From the NCBI GenBank assembly GCA_029718625.1, contig CM056391.1, positions 22,854,305 through 22,918,304 on the forward strand: 64,000 nucleotides of DNA. The letters are read 5' to 3'. Origin of the DNA: Synaphobranchus kaupii (Eukaryota > Chordata > Actinopteri > Anguilliformes > Synaphobranchidae). The position numbers and the translations under genes were made by a program. Shown piece after piece: positions 36,901 to 64,000 of the stretch; position 1 is the stretch's first letter, and every line of letters starts with the position of its first letter. The notes beneath the pieces are model-generated. The model was not told the origin of the DNA and did not search any database. It saw only the letters and a program-made list of their open reading frames with translations.

Positions 36901-39900
36901 GTAAGTAGCTATTATCGGTCCGCAATAAACAGTACCAGAAGCTGAGTGTTTTAAAGAGTGCGTAGGTTAAGGTAATTTGCTTGCATGCTTTACGAGTTTG
37001 TTAATATGTGCAACCACTGTATTATCGCTGGCCATTTTTGTTGGTTTTCCCGGCTCTAAGTTGGGATTGGTGCGGAAAATTCTATTTTCAGTTTCCTAAC
37101 CTTCAGAAAGATTAATTTAACGTTAGCCTGATTTGGACATGCACAGCTCGTTTATTAACGTTAGATCTAATTCAATCAGTCCGCAATTCAAGGTCCAGCT
37201 GTCTAATGTTGGTTACGTTACATGCATTCCAAATTTATTTTGGAAAACCAACAGTGTTGACCAACTAGATTGTTAACCGGATAGCCAGCTATTTGGCTAA
37301 AACAAGCAGACTGTTAACCTCCAGCATGTTATGGCGTTCGCACTGGTAACGTTGGCCAAGTGTATGGCTAGCTATGAGATGGGCCTACCCTTGGTTAACA
37401 TGAGCGAACTCGATCCCAAGTTTCACTAACGTAGCTAAGTTAGTTTATCGTTAAATAACTTGAATGGTAACGTTAGCTAACTCAAATTTCATGTCTAAAC
37501 GAGTATGCAATGTCTTCCGTGCACAGAGCAGAAATGCAGAGAACGCCGCCCCAATGGGCAAAGCCATCACAGACGGGACAAGGAGGCCTGTGCTTGGCGA
37601 AATTTCTAACTTCGCCAACAAAGCGGTACAAGTCAAGGTATGGTTCTTTATTTTTGGCACTCTTCTAGACCGCTAGCTACGCTATACTGCTTTTCAATGT
37701 GCTAAACTTGTTGTGTTGCTATTTTAATCATGACGTTTGGCTGTATTGTTTGGTTGTTTTTTTTGTTTTTGTTTTTCCACTGTCTTTTTTGTTGTTGCTG
37801 GTGGCTACAACTGAAGTTCCCTATCGGTAAAATGTTATTCTATTCTAAACTGTTTCTCTTGCCGGTAGAAAAACGCGACCTTGAAGGCTCAGGCCGTGAA
37901 GACTTCTAGGCCAGTCCCGCAGCAGACACTGCAGACGGCTGCGCAGCACGCGCGCGCTCCAGTCCTACCCACGATCGCTGACCCCCCGCAAGTTAAACTT
38001 TCCACCCATGTGGCCATTAAGGAGGAGGATTTGTGCCAGGCCTTCTCTGACACGCTTCTAGCTGTAGAAGATATCGACGAAGGCGATGCCGATATGCCAC
38101 AGTTGTGCTCCGAATACGTGAAGGATATCTATGTATACCTTCGGAGCCTCGAGGTATAACTGCACGCGCTACTATATGGTTTTGTAAGAAGGAAGTCTCG
38201 ATTGCCATCAATGACTGCATTTTTCTAAACTCGCCGTTTTCAGTCTATTGACGACTAATGTTAGTTTGCTTGAATTGCTAAATTATGAACCTAAGGTTGG
38301 TACATGATTCGTTTCACCATGCTACCTATGACTCTACACTGCACAAAACTGTTAATTTGGTTCATCGAACTGGCGCTTGGGTTGGGTGAATTGAAAGTAC
38401 TATGACCTGTAATGGTGTTAAGGAGTTCTGCTTTGTGTGTTGCCTGAAATGCATGATGTGCATTTTTTTTTTCTCGCCAGTTTATATCCCCAGTTTCAAG
38501 GTTCCTGTACATTGTGGTTGGATTAGAGGCTTAATTCCCCCCCGTTTCTCACACAGGTTCAGCAGCCTATCCGTCCCCAGTACATGCAGGGCTATGAAAT
38601 TCATGAGCGTATGCGCGCAATCCTGGTGGACTGGCTAATCCAGGTGCACTCTAGGTTCCAGCTGCTCCAGGAAACACTGTACATGACCGTCGCAATCTTG
38701 GACCGCTTCCTCCAGGCATGTCTTGCTCTCTTAATGGCTCCATGTTTCCATAGCTTGGTGCAGTGCTGATGTGAGGCTTGCACACTGCCGTTAATGCGCT
38801 CAATTTCTCCCCCACCAGGTGCAGCCGGTTTCCCCACGGAAGCTGCAGCTGGTCGGTGTGACTGCAATGCTCATCGCTTCCAAATACGAGGAAATGTACG
38901 CCCCAGAGATTGGAGACTTTGTCTACATTTCCGACAACGCTTTCACCAAAGCTCAGATCCGCGAGATGGAGATGCTTATTCTGAGGGACCTCGACTTTCG
39001 GCTGGGTCGCCCCCTGCCCCTGCACTTCCTTAGAAGGGCCTCCAAGGCTGGCAGTGTAACTTCATTTGCACTTTCTTATAAAGCACTTTTCCACCCGGTT
39101 AACTTAACCCACCAAGACAATGTTACATTTGTGCTTGTACATAGGACTGGGTAAACCACATACTGAGGGCACGGGGGTTTTGGGTACTGTAAAGAATTTC
39201 TAAGTCTGTTTCTAGTATTCATTTTCTACCATCTGCATTTACTGCTTGAGACAAAAGGTGTGACTTTACCTACTCAGGCTGATGCAGAGAAACACACGCT
39301 GGCCAAATACCTCATGGAGCTAACTCTAATGGACTACGATATGCTGCATTACCACCCCTCTGAAATTGCTGCTGCTGCCCTCTGCCTCTCCCAGCTGGTG
39401 CTTGATGGACAAAAATGGGTATAACTTTTTTTTACTTTAATGCCTGATTCTCATCTGAGCTTGATGTTTAACGCACTCCAAATTAATGTCTGTTCCCTAT
39501 CGATTGTCTGAAGGGTTTTTGGATTTTCATGAGTTTGTTTCTGTTCCTGTTAGTCTGCAACGCAGCAACATTACTCCACCTATGATGTGGACCACCTCAA
39601 GCCCATCATGCAACACCTGGCCAAAAATGTGGTGCGGGTCAACGAGGGACTCACAAAGCATGTGGTAAGTGGTGGCCCTCTTTTTTGACTTCCTTCAATT
39701 AACCTGGATTTTCTTAGGCTGCTGCGTGTATCGCTCGGTAAAGGTGCCTCGCTAAGCCTGCTGGCTGAGCCATGTCCATTACATTGCTGTTTTGAATGTG
39801 GGCTCACTGGCAGATTGTCAGGCCAGTTGGAGATTCCCCAGCTCGCAGCTGCATCCTTGGCACCTAGTTGCACCAGGCCCAATTGCAGTATGCTGTGGAG

Positions 39901-40188
39901 GGGGGGGGTGATGGTTGGCTTCGCCTGCAGTGTTCCCTGTGCATGTGTGGTGGCATAGCATGACATTGTACAGGTTTGAATTCCAAATGGGAGACCAACC
40001 CGACCCCCCCCCCCCCCATTCAGATTATGGTCCTTGAAGTATATATGTATTTGGCTAAGTCCCTTTGTGTTCTACAGGCCATCAAGAACAAGTATGCCAG
40101 TAGCAGGCTGATGAGGATCAGTCTCATATCTCAGCTCAAGGCTGCACTCATCAAGGACATGGCTGCTCCTCTGCTCCCGCACTCCTGA
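36877..40188 (+). CDS. ccnb2: ccnb2, G2/mitotic-specific cyclin B2, complete, 8 exons, 392 aa
   Basis: Regulatory partner of CDK1 that drives entry into mitosis and is destroyed by the APC/C. Exons: 36877-36900, 37527-37637, 37869-38153, 38557-38715, 38819-39055, 39278-39418, 39554-39664, 40078-40188; total 1179 nt, near the 398-aa length of human. The start MSLAVRGV is the first ATG downstream of CCAAT/CHR promoter elements. The destruction box [10 protein letters not shown] spans residues 27-36. The cyclin N-box begins at [10 protein letters not shown] and contains [13 protein letters not shown] and LDRFLQ; then come LASKYEEM-type (here IASKYEEM), [17 protein letters not shown] and [18 protein letters not shown]. 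All introns are in phase 0. Six of seven are GT-AG; the one after 38715 uses a GC donor. The gene is downstream of rnf111 on the same strand and convergent with myo1e. Confidence 0.97.
37527..37637 (+). CDS. ccnb2: ccnb2 exon 2 with destruction box
   Basis: It encodes [18 protein letters not shown] followed by [14 protein letters not shown]. The RxxL destruction box (R28-P-V-L31) targets cyclin B2 to the anaphase-promoting complex. Confidence 0.96.
37778..37847 (+). mobile_element. 5'-truncated LINE 3' tail in ccnb2 intron 2
   Basis: It shares about 60 bp with 7890-7964, including ggctacaactgaagttccct and the ttctattcta end. It lies about 20 bp upstream of ccnb2 exon 3. Confidence 0.6.
37869..38153 (+). 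CDS. ccnb2: ccnb2 exon 3
   Basis: It covers the variable linker rich in Ala, Gln and Pro and then [19 protein letters not shown] and [17 protein letters not shown], the entry to the cyclin box. It is in frame across all 285 nt. Confidence 0.96.
38557..38715 (+). CDS. ccnb2: ccnb2 exon 4, start of cyclin box, GC donor
   Basis: It encodes [20 protein letters not shown], then [16 protein letters not shown]. The exon must end at CAG (38715) to join [13 protein letters not shown], so the donor is GCATGT instead of GT. The only nearby GT would break the frame. Confidence 0.95.
38819..39055 (+). CDS. ccnb2: ccnb2 exon 5, cyclin box
   Basis: It encodes [54 protein letters not shown] and [18 protein letters not shown]. 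The donor is gtaact after AGT; other candidate donors break the phase. Confidence 0.95.
39278..39418 (+). CDS. ccnb2: ccnb2 exon 6, C-terminal cyclin fold
   Basis: It encodes [20 protein letters not shown] and [20 protein letters not shown], the start of the second cyclin fold. It ends QKW in phase 0. Confidence 0.96.
39554..39664 (+). CDS. ccnb2: ccnb2 exon 7
   Basis: It encodes [20 protein letters not shown] and [14 protein letters not shown], matching the human QHMAKNVVKVNENLTKF region. Confidence 0.96.
40078..40188 (+). CDS. ccnb2: ccnb2 exon 8 and stop
   Basis: It encodes [20 protein letters not shown] and ends [14 protein letters not shown], as expected for the cyclin B2 C terminus (human ends DLASPLIGRS). 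Confidence 0.96.
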   Translation, partial: AIKNKYASSRLMRISLISQLKAALIKDMAAPLLPHS

Positions 40189-40488
40189 GGTCCAGTGGTT
40201 GGTCCGACTCCTCACCTATGCACTTTATTTTAATGAATTTAACATTTCAATCGTCCTGTGATGGGCCTGCCTTTTTTTTCTTCTTTTTTTTTTGCGCCTG
40301 CATGTAAATATTCTCATGTTTGTAGAAAAAGTTTTAGAGTTCTTTGAAAGTTTATTAAGGCATTTAAGACTGTAGAGACTTGCATTTTTAAAGAACTTGT
40401 TGTGATGCCTTTGATAATCAGGTGCACTACTGTTCTGTTGTAAATTATTTCCCTTCAATTTTGGTGTCCTGTGTTGCAACTGAACTTT

Positions 40489-40494
40489 ATTAAA
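40489..40494 (+). terminator. Candidate polyadenylation signal of ccnb2
   Basis: ATTAAA lies about 300 bp after the stop codon in an AT-rich 3' UTR. A second ATTAAA is about 40 bp further on. The choice between them is uncertain. Confidence 0.5.
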
Positions 40495-40618
40495 ATCCAA
40501 AGAAACCACTCCGTTCAATGAGCTTCATTAAAGGTACCACTACATTACCTAGTGGGAACCTGAACAGGAACCTGGTGCATTCCTACACAACCCCTGAAGT
40601 AGTGCAACCGTTCATGTA

Positions 40619-42437
40619 CAAACCCAATTCCAAAAAAGTTGGGACAGTATAAAGTGCTTGAAAGCAGTGATCTGTAAATTATTTTGCATATTTAATTATA
40701 AAGGTAACAATCTTTTTGTACTGTTATCAACTTTTGTTTTGTGAATATACACTAATTCCAAATTTGATGCCTCATGTTCCAAAAGTTGCCAGTCCCAAGT
40801 TCAAAAAACCCCTTGGAACATTCAACATGTGATGCTATCATGACTGGGTACAAAAGGATATCAAAAGACTCGATATTTTATTTTCAGGTACTCTTAGAAG
40901 TGATACTATAACCTCTGCATTTGAATGGATCTCTATGGGAATTGGGTGATGGGACTAGATTAAACTGTACATTACACAGGAATAGTATGGAACCCATGGC
41001 TGTAAGTAATCAAGGTTCTGAGGTATCGAATGAGCCTCAAACCATCACACTGCTGCCAGCTTTGCAGTAGATATGGATGGATCACTTGAAGGGTTGTTTC
41101 TCCTGACTCATTTTCCTATTTAACTCAATGGAAAAAATAAACCAGGAGAAACAACCCTCCAAGTGATCCATATCTACTGCATATCTGGCAGCATGGTTTG
41201 AGGCTCGTTTGATACCTCGGACCCTTGAGTACATACAGCCACTCAGCCAACAATGGATTCCATACTATTCCCATGTAATTTACAGCTTAATCCCACCCAA
41301 TTCCCATAGAGATCCATTCAAATGCAGAGTGGTTGTAGTATTGCTGAAAATAAAATATTGAGTCTCTTGATATCCTTATTCCCAGTCATGATAACATCAC
41401 CTGTTTACCTGTGGAATGTTCCAAACAGGTGTTTTTAACTTCCCAGTCTTTAAATTTTTTATTTTTTTTTTGGCCCTTGTCCCAACTTTTTTGGAACATG
41501 TTGCAGGCATCAAACTCAAAAATATCAACTATTGATTTTTGTAAATATATGCTAAGGTAAAACATTAAATATCTTTTCTTTGTACTGTTTTCAATTAAAT
41601 ATATGTAAGAGAATTTACAAATCACTGCTCTCTGCTTTTGTGCATTTTACATAGTCCCAACTTTTTTTGGAATTGTAAGATATCAAGAGTCTTTTGATAT
41701 CCTTTAATACCCAGTCATGATGGCGTTACCTGTGGTGTTTAAAAAAAAAAAAAAAAAAAAATTCCCAGGCCATGACCGAATACGATCCCTGCCCCCTGTC
41801 TCGTCCACACAGACCCCTATGTGCCGTCCCCTCACTTTGCAAGCAGTGTGCGAAAGGAATCGTGCAAAACTCTCCGAAGTAGTTTGTAATATTTAAATAA
41901 AAATAAAAAAATTTGAATGTCAGTTTACATATGACTGATTACAGTGTAGATTAGGAATGAAGATAGTAACAAAAATAGAGTAGTTTGTAATATGACCTGT
42001 TCTTGTACCATATATATGCATGTACTGTCTTGTACATTTTTGCTTCCAGTTTACTTTAAATTGTCGGATGAGTGCACAGTTCTGCTGATGAGTGCTCCTG
42101 AATTCACTCAACAAAATCCTGAAAATAAGGGTTTCATCCTTTCATAAGTGCCCCCATTTGTGAGAAGTCGCCCACTCAAAGGTTTTTTTTGACGTAGTTG
42201 ACTTAAATATGTGCCCTCAAAGGGGTTAAGGGGTCGTGTTCGGACACAGCCCGTTTTTTTGCCCGTCCCAACTTTTTTGGAATGTGTTACAGGCATCAAA
42301 TTAGGTAAGTGTATATTTACAAAAATCAATAAAGTTAAGGTAAAACTATCTTTTCTTTGTACTTTTATGTAATAGAAAATTTACTGCTTTTATGTGCAGT
42401 TTACATGCTGTCCCAACTTTTTTGGAATTGGGGTTTG
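40619..42437. mobile_element. Long-inverted-repeat DNA element (compound), 1819 bp, TA-flanked
   Basis: The outer ends are caaacccaattccaaaaaag and its near complement (ttttttggaattggggtttg), with TA on both sides. The left 1.05 kb (40619-41670) is itself one large palindrome with arms near 500 bp and a centre near 41110-41125. A second, partial right half follows (41683-41735 and 42258-42437), split by unrelated DNA with a poly-A tract at 41741. No transposase frame. TA target and end sequence suggest Tc1/mariner; the superfamily is not certain. Confidence 0.78.
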
Positions 42438-43879
42438 TACAATATGCAGTGTGCGTACAGGGAATGTTCTTGGGAAATTAGTTAAAGGCCAGCCATTCTA
42501 TATCCATGCCAAGTGGTGTTCTCCCTCATTTTAATGTGACTGATTTGGTGAGGTTTCTGTCATGTTGGGTTTACCTGTCCATGCGCTACAGATCTGAAGA
42601 CCGATTGAGGCTTTCAGATGCAGCTCTTGCCTAGGCTATCCCAAGGTTGTCACTTATACTAATTGCATTGGGACCAGTTGTGCAATTAAGACCAATACCC
42701 CTGTGGTAACCTATTTTACATTTTAAAGGGTTAAATTTATGGGTTAAGTTTTGGTGTTGGTTTTTGCAATTGGAGGTTTTGTGTGAGATGGAGGGTATTT
42801 TGGATGTTTACAGAAGTTTGACGACCTGCCTATTTTACAATGGCTGGTATTGTGGCATTTGTGAGTTTGGTTTAAAGCAAGAGAACACACTTCAAGTAAC
42901 ATGTCCAATAACATTCCTCCAGAAGTGGAGTGCTGCCTAGTGCTATGTTTGAAGTGCTATTATTTAATTGGAAAATTTCCTATGGTGCAAAAAGTAACTG
43001 CACAATATAAATGCATGTTGTACAAGCTACTTTGGAGTTGCATTATTCTTTTGCACTTTAAACCACAAACCTGTGTCCCCCTATACCAGCCACTCTTTCT
43101 GTAAATATAAAAAAATCCTTTGTCACACACATACAAAACTGTCTGGGGCCATCAAAAACACTGACCCAAAAAAAAACTGAAAAAAAGGGCAAACTATCAC
43201 TTTAAGGTACCACAATGTGATTAACAAATGGCTTTAGAGCATCCTGTATCAACCTCTTGGTATTGGAGAACTATTACAGAAGTCTGTTTTGCTACACAGC
43301 CAGATGGCATCATGCATCATGCTCACTTGTGCCTGTTGCTGGTGTGCTTTGCCTGTGCTGATGGTGGAGGTGTGGCCAAACGATTGGGGAGAGTTCCTGC
43401 TGCTGGTTAGCAGGCTATATAGCCCGGATGGCCGTAGCAGTCTCTCTCTCACTACACGGATGTTTTGCTTTGCAGCTTTACGACACCCTGCAGCGATATT
43501 TATACACATCCAACACCTGCATTCGCACTGACGTTTACGGATTTTCACTCCCCACTAGTTTTCTATATATTTTTTTTTTAAATTTAAACTGTGTGAAACT
43601 TTGTTACGCTTTCAATCGGCGTCTTCTGGAAGCCTGAATCGGCTTTGAGCCGGTTGTTACAATGGCCAACAATGGTTGGTTTGATTACTGCTGCCACAGC
43701 CGTTTTCATTCAAGTGCTGGCAGAACTTAGCAAAATAACCTTTGCATTTTCACTTAATAGTATACAAATAGTATAGGCTAATTTCAAACTTTGTGTTACT
43801 GCAAGTCGTGCACAGACATGATACAAAGCGATTAATTCCTGGCCTACTCTTAAAAATCAGACATGGAAGCAGATTAAAA

Positions 43880-45617
43880 AAGTAACAGTACATGCTTTAT
43901 TAAAAAATGATTGACACGACTACACATCTCTGCCACTTTCAACATTGCACAATGGTGTTATTCACACCAACAGGATATGTGTTATCTAACAATGCAAGGC
44001 TTTATCATCTTTAGATGAAGCCTTGGTGTTTCCATCTGACTTGAACCTCAACACTATTGCAGGTATTAAATGCCCTCCAACAAAGAACCAGTCCTGGGAG
44101 TTTGCAATGTAAATCTGTTCCGTGGAAAGAAAAAAACATGGGCAGAGGTAAAACAGGGATCTACACAAAGGACAAATGAGAATAAAAGAATAAAGCAAAA
44201 CAAATTCTTCAAATCACCGTAGAAACAATTCGGATATGTTAATATGCTAATAGGTCTTTTTCCGTTGCAGATTAGGATACTCGTCCCTATTGGGAAAGTG
44301 TCGAGGATTGCTCCAGTCAGGAGGACAGACTAATATCTGGCTCCGACTAAACAGTCTCCCATGCCTCCCTGAGCACCAATCACAAAAACCAGAATGCAAA
44401 ATGCCACCAACAGATAAAAAGTATCGAAATGGATTTCTCCAGGAAAAAATACACTGTAAAAACATTTTCATCGTAATTGGTCAGAACAGCTTGTCCCCAA
44501 TTCCCAGTAAATTGAATTTAAATGCCAATATTACATTTGTATTGCTTTCTCTCAGTCTTCCCAGGTTTCATAAGCACATGTCCGTCACCCAGAGCCTGGG
44601 TTCAGCAGGTCTCCACAGGGTTGGTGAGTCCAGCTTTTCCAGGCTGTGATCATAAAGTGCCTATGAACCACTGACACTCATAGCCCCTCCCCCCAACTTC
44701 ATCTTACAAAAGTGATTTCAAGTCTCCTTAGACTAGAATTACATCTACTTTTCCATAACCGAAAATGTGGAAAGATTCATGCTGATAAAAACATCAGACA
44801 ATCTGGAATACAGTACACTTCTGTTAGTATTGTTTTTTGGTTTTCAAAAAAATTGCTTGCCTCTAGCAATTATGTGCAGAATGTGAACCACAATTTACTA
44901 AAATTACAACTGATGTCCTAATAATTATTACCAGGGTAAAATGTACAAAACAGCCCTGCATTGGACTAAAATAAATATACATTTCACAGAATATTTGTGA
45001 TGTTCATGAATTTCCAACTTTTAGAGGCAATACTATTTGTAAAATCCATCTTAGCAGCAAATATCCCCACTAAAAATAGGTTAGACTGCAAAAAAAAAAA
45101 AAAACCTAGTTTAACCTTAATATACAAGAGATTCTGTGACTCTATAAATGAAGCTACCTTTCAAAATTGAAAAGAATCTTATTAAAAAAAAATTTAAAAA
45201 AATTTGAAATATAAAGTAAAAACAAATCTTTGCTCCATATATCATGCATACCATCTCTCTTCAAACAAAATAACTCACTTTCAATATATTTGTAACGTGA
45301 AAAAGAAATAAAATAAGAACAAAGAAAACAATAGTAAGCTTTAAATACAATAAATAGTTTTGTTCAGTGCTCACAGGGATTGTGTAGCTATCGGCCCTGG
45401 AGAAATGTCTGGTCTCCTTCAGGTCAACACAACATGCCTGGCTTTCCCCCCTGTTGTTCTGCGTTGGGGGAGCACCATGGACCTGAGCGCTGTGTGGCCA
45501 TGGAGGAACGCTCTCCCTCACATTCCCTCTACCGATTGGCTGCTCTCTGCTCCCTCCCTCAGGAAACCCCGTTGTTACACATGCGTTTCACCAGGTGGTT
45601 GTCAAGCAGCAGCAGGT
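43880..45617 (-). other. myo1e: myo1e probable 3' UTR
   Basis: AT-rich with no supported reading frame. It is taken to end shortly after AATAAA on the minus strand (TTTATT at 43896-43901 on plus), so about 1.7 kb long. The extent is inferred. Confidence 0.55.
43896..43901 (-). terminator. Candidate polyadenylation signal of myo1e
   Basis: AATAAA on the minus strand is followed by TG/T-rich sequence (gcatgtactgttactttttt), about 1.7 kb after the stop codon. Confidence 0.5.
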
Positions 45618-62407
<16,790 letters not shown>

Positions 62408-62929
62408 TCACATCGGAGAGAAATTAGGAAAGATGTAAAGCCATCCTGCTTAAAAACATAACTTAATAAAACAAGCAAAAAAAAATACTAAACGCTGAAT
62501 ACATTGTTTATGTGCTGATCAACCTTAAGGTACCAAAATAAAAAAATTGTGTAAAACTTACAGGCCAATAACTGAGCCTTAAAATTGTTGGGCATTTTAT
62601 CAAACCATAATGGCAGAGATATTTTTCATAAGACTGAAAAAATAACTTGGGTAATGGAACAACTGTCAACCCCAGATACAGAAACTACGAAAGAGTGACC
62701 AGAATTTTCTGCTGCCCAAGGCTCCTCAGAAACAATGAGGCTATCCTTAGTCAGATTCATTTATGAAGAGAGGTTATCTACAAGTCAGCATAGTACTCAA
62801 CGGGGAAGCCATTCTAAAAGGCATGTTGCTTGAACCATCGACCTGTGGTTTTCCTATTATCTGTGCGTTGTGCTACAAAACCCACAATTTCCCTTTATGG
62901 TCAGGACAGTTACACATCCATTTCCTGTC

Positions 62930-63330
62930 CCTCAAGGGTCTGTGGTATCAAACGAGCCTCAAACCATCACTCTGCAGCCAGATATGCAGTAGATATGGAT
63001 GGATCACTTTAAGGGTTGTTTCTCCTGACAAATTTTCCTATTGAACTCTATGGAAAAATAAGTCAGGAGAAGAAAGCCTTCAGGTTATCCATCCATATCT
63101 ACTGTATTTCTGGCAGCAGAGTGATGATTTAAGGCTTGGTTGATACGTCAGACCCTTGATGACTTAGAGCCATTTAGCCAACCATGTGTTTCCATACTGT
63201 TCCACTGTAATTTACAGCTAAATCAAGTCCCACCCCCCAATTCCCATAGAGATCCATTCAAATGCAGAGACGTTATAGTATCACTTGTAAGAGTACCAGA
63301 AAATAAGATATCAAGAGTCTTTTGATGTTG
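62930..63330. mobile_element. Truncated second copy of the long-inverted-repeat element
   Basis: It shares with 40850-41390 the segments gcagtagatatggatggatc, ttcccatagagatccattca and aaatgcagag, and has the same hairpin centre. The left arm stops near 62930; only the inner left arm and most of the right arm remain. Confidence 0.75.
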
Positions 63331-63396
63331 TTGGGTCACAGACATCAGGAAGTCATGGCATGCAAAGGATATGCGACCAAATATTAAAAATTTAAA

Positions 63397-63626
63397 GGCA
63401 CAGTCAACTTAGTGTATGTAAACTTCTGACCCGCTGGAATTGTGATAATGAATTAAAAGTGAAATAATCTGTCTGTAAACAATTGTTGAAAAAATTACTT
63501 GTGTCATGCACAAAGTAGATGTCCTAACTGACTTGCCAACACTATAGTTTGCTAACATGAAATCTGTGGAGTGGTTAAAAATTAGTTTTAATGACTTCTA
63601 CCTAAGTGTATGTCTGACTTCAACTG
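63397..63626 (-). mobile_element. Sleeping Beauty-like Tc1 terminal repeat, solo end
   Basis: Segments such as cagtcaacttagtgtatgta, aacaattgttgaaaaaatta and cttgtgtcatgcacaaagta closely match the roughly 230-bp terminal repeat of salmonid-type Tc1 elements. The outer tip (cagttgaagtcagacatac on minus) abuts TA at 63627-63628. No transposase or partner end lies in the window. Confidence 0.85.
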
Positions 63627-64000
63627 TATGTCTATATACATAAATACATACATACGTATAGGTATGTGTGTACTGTATATATCTCTGTATATAATGTATG
63701 TATATACTCTCATTGAACCACAAATAAGAATTATCAGTGACACTTTATATTTGTGGGGTTCAATGAACATATGGAAAGGATTTTGTCCTTAAAATGGGCA
63801 ACTTCTTAACAGTTTCTCCATTTTAGAGTTCATACATTATCATGCATTACTTATGTATCATAACATAATTATCCAATATCACATGCAATATGTCATGTAT
63901 TGTAGCAGCTGTGTGGCTTAATGAGTCCAATCAAATCAACTGTGTAGTTCACTAGCATGTCCACGGCACCATTAAAAGCCTAATTCTGCCTAATAAACAG

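Noticed and set aside
38716..38722. GT donor four bases downstream of the ccnb2 exon 4 end
   Set aside because: Using it adds four bases and breaks the reading frame into exon 5.

Overview
The window is vertebrate nuclear DNA, most likely from a ray-finned fish. It holds parts or all of three genes in the order rnf111 (plus strand) - ccnb2 (plus) - myo1e (minus), the same order and orientation as on human 15q22. Compact introns, Tc1-like transposons with long or short terminal inverted repeats, a Sleeping Beauty-like end, hAT-type MITEs, fish-type tRNA-SINE tails and many GT, GA and poly-G/C microsatellites all fit a teleost. I cannot name the species.

Region by region. 1-5476: intron of rnf111, with a 50-bp minisatellite and a hAT MITE. 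5477-32804: twelve coding exons of rnf111 (Arkadia, a SUMO-targeted RING ubiquitin ligase), from the first SUMO-interacting motif to the C-terminal RING; the large N-terminal coding exon is not in the window. Its introns carry a complete Tc1-like transposon with an open transposase (14686-16216), nested inverted repeats (10.6-12.3 kb) and two large minisatellites that run up to splice sites (27.0-28.4 kb and 29.8-30.4 kb). 32805 to about 34285: probable 3' UTR. 34.9-35.6 kb: SINE and an internally deleted Tc1 copy. 36435-36751: promoter motifs (ZNF143-type site, TCTCGCGAGA, two CCAAT boxes 33 bp apart, CHR). 36877-40188: complete eight-exon ccnb2 (cyclin B2, 392 aa), with one GC-AG intron. 40619-42437: a long-inverted-repeat DNA element. 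About 43880-62395: 3' UTR and seventeen coding exons of myo1e (long-tailed class I myosin), from the relay region of the motor to the SH3 domain; the first part of the motor lies beyond the right edge. 62.9-63.6 kb: a second copy of the long-inverted-repeat element and a Sleeping Beauty-like end.

The three genes do not form a functional pathway; they are neighbours by conserved synteny. rnf111 acts in TGF-beta/Nodal signalling and SUMO-dependent ubiquitination, ccnb2 in mitotic entry, myo1e in membrane-actin coupling. Three coding exons (two in rnf111, one in myo1e) are each one base too long at a run of 5-6 C on the plus strand, with conserved protein continuing in the next frame on the far side. 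Assembly error is the simplest reading. I found no convincing unknown gene system; the notable content is repeat biology, promoter architecture and these homopolymer frameshifts.
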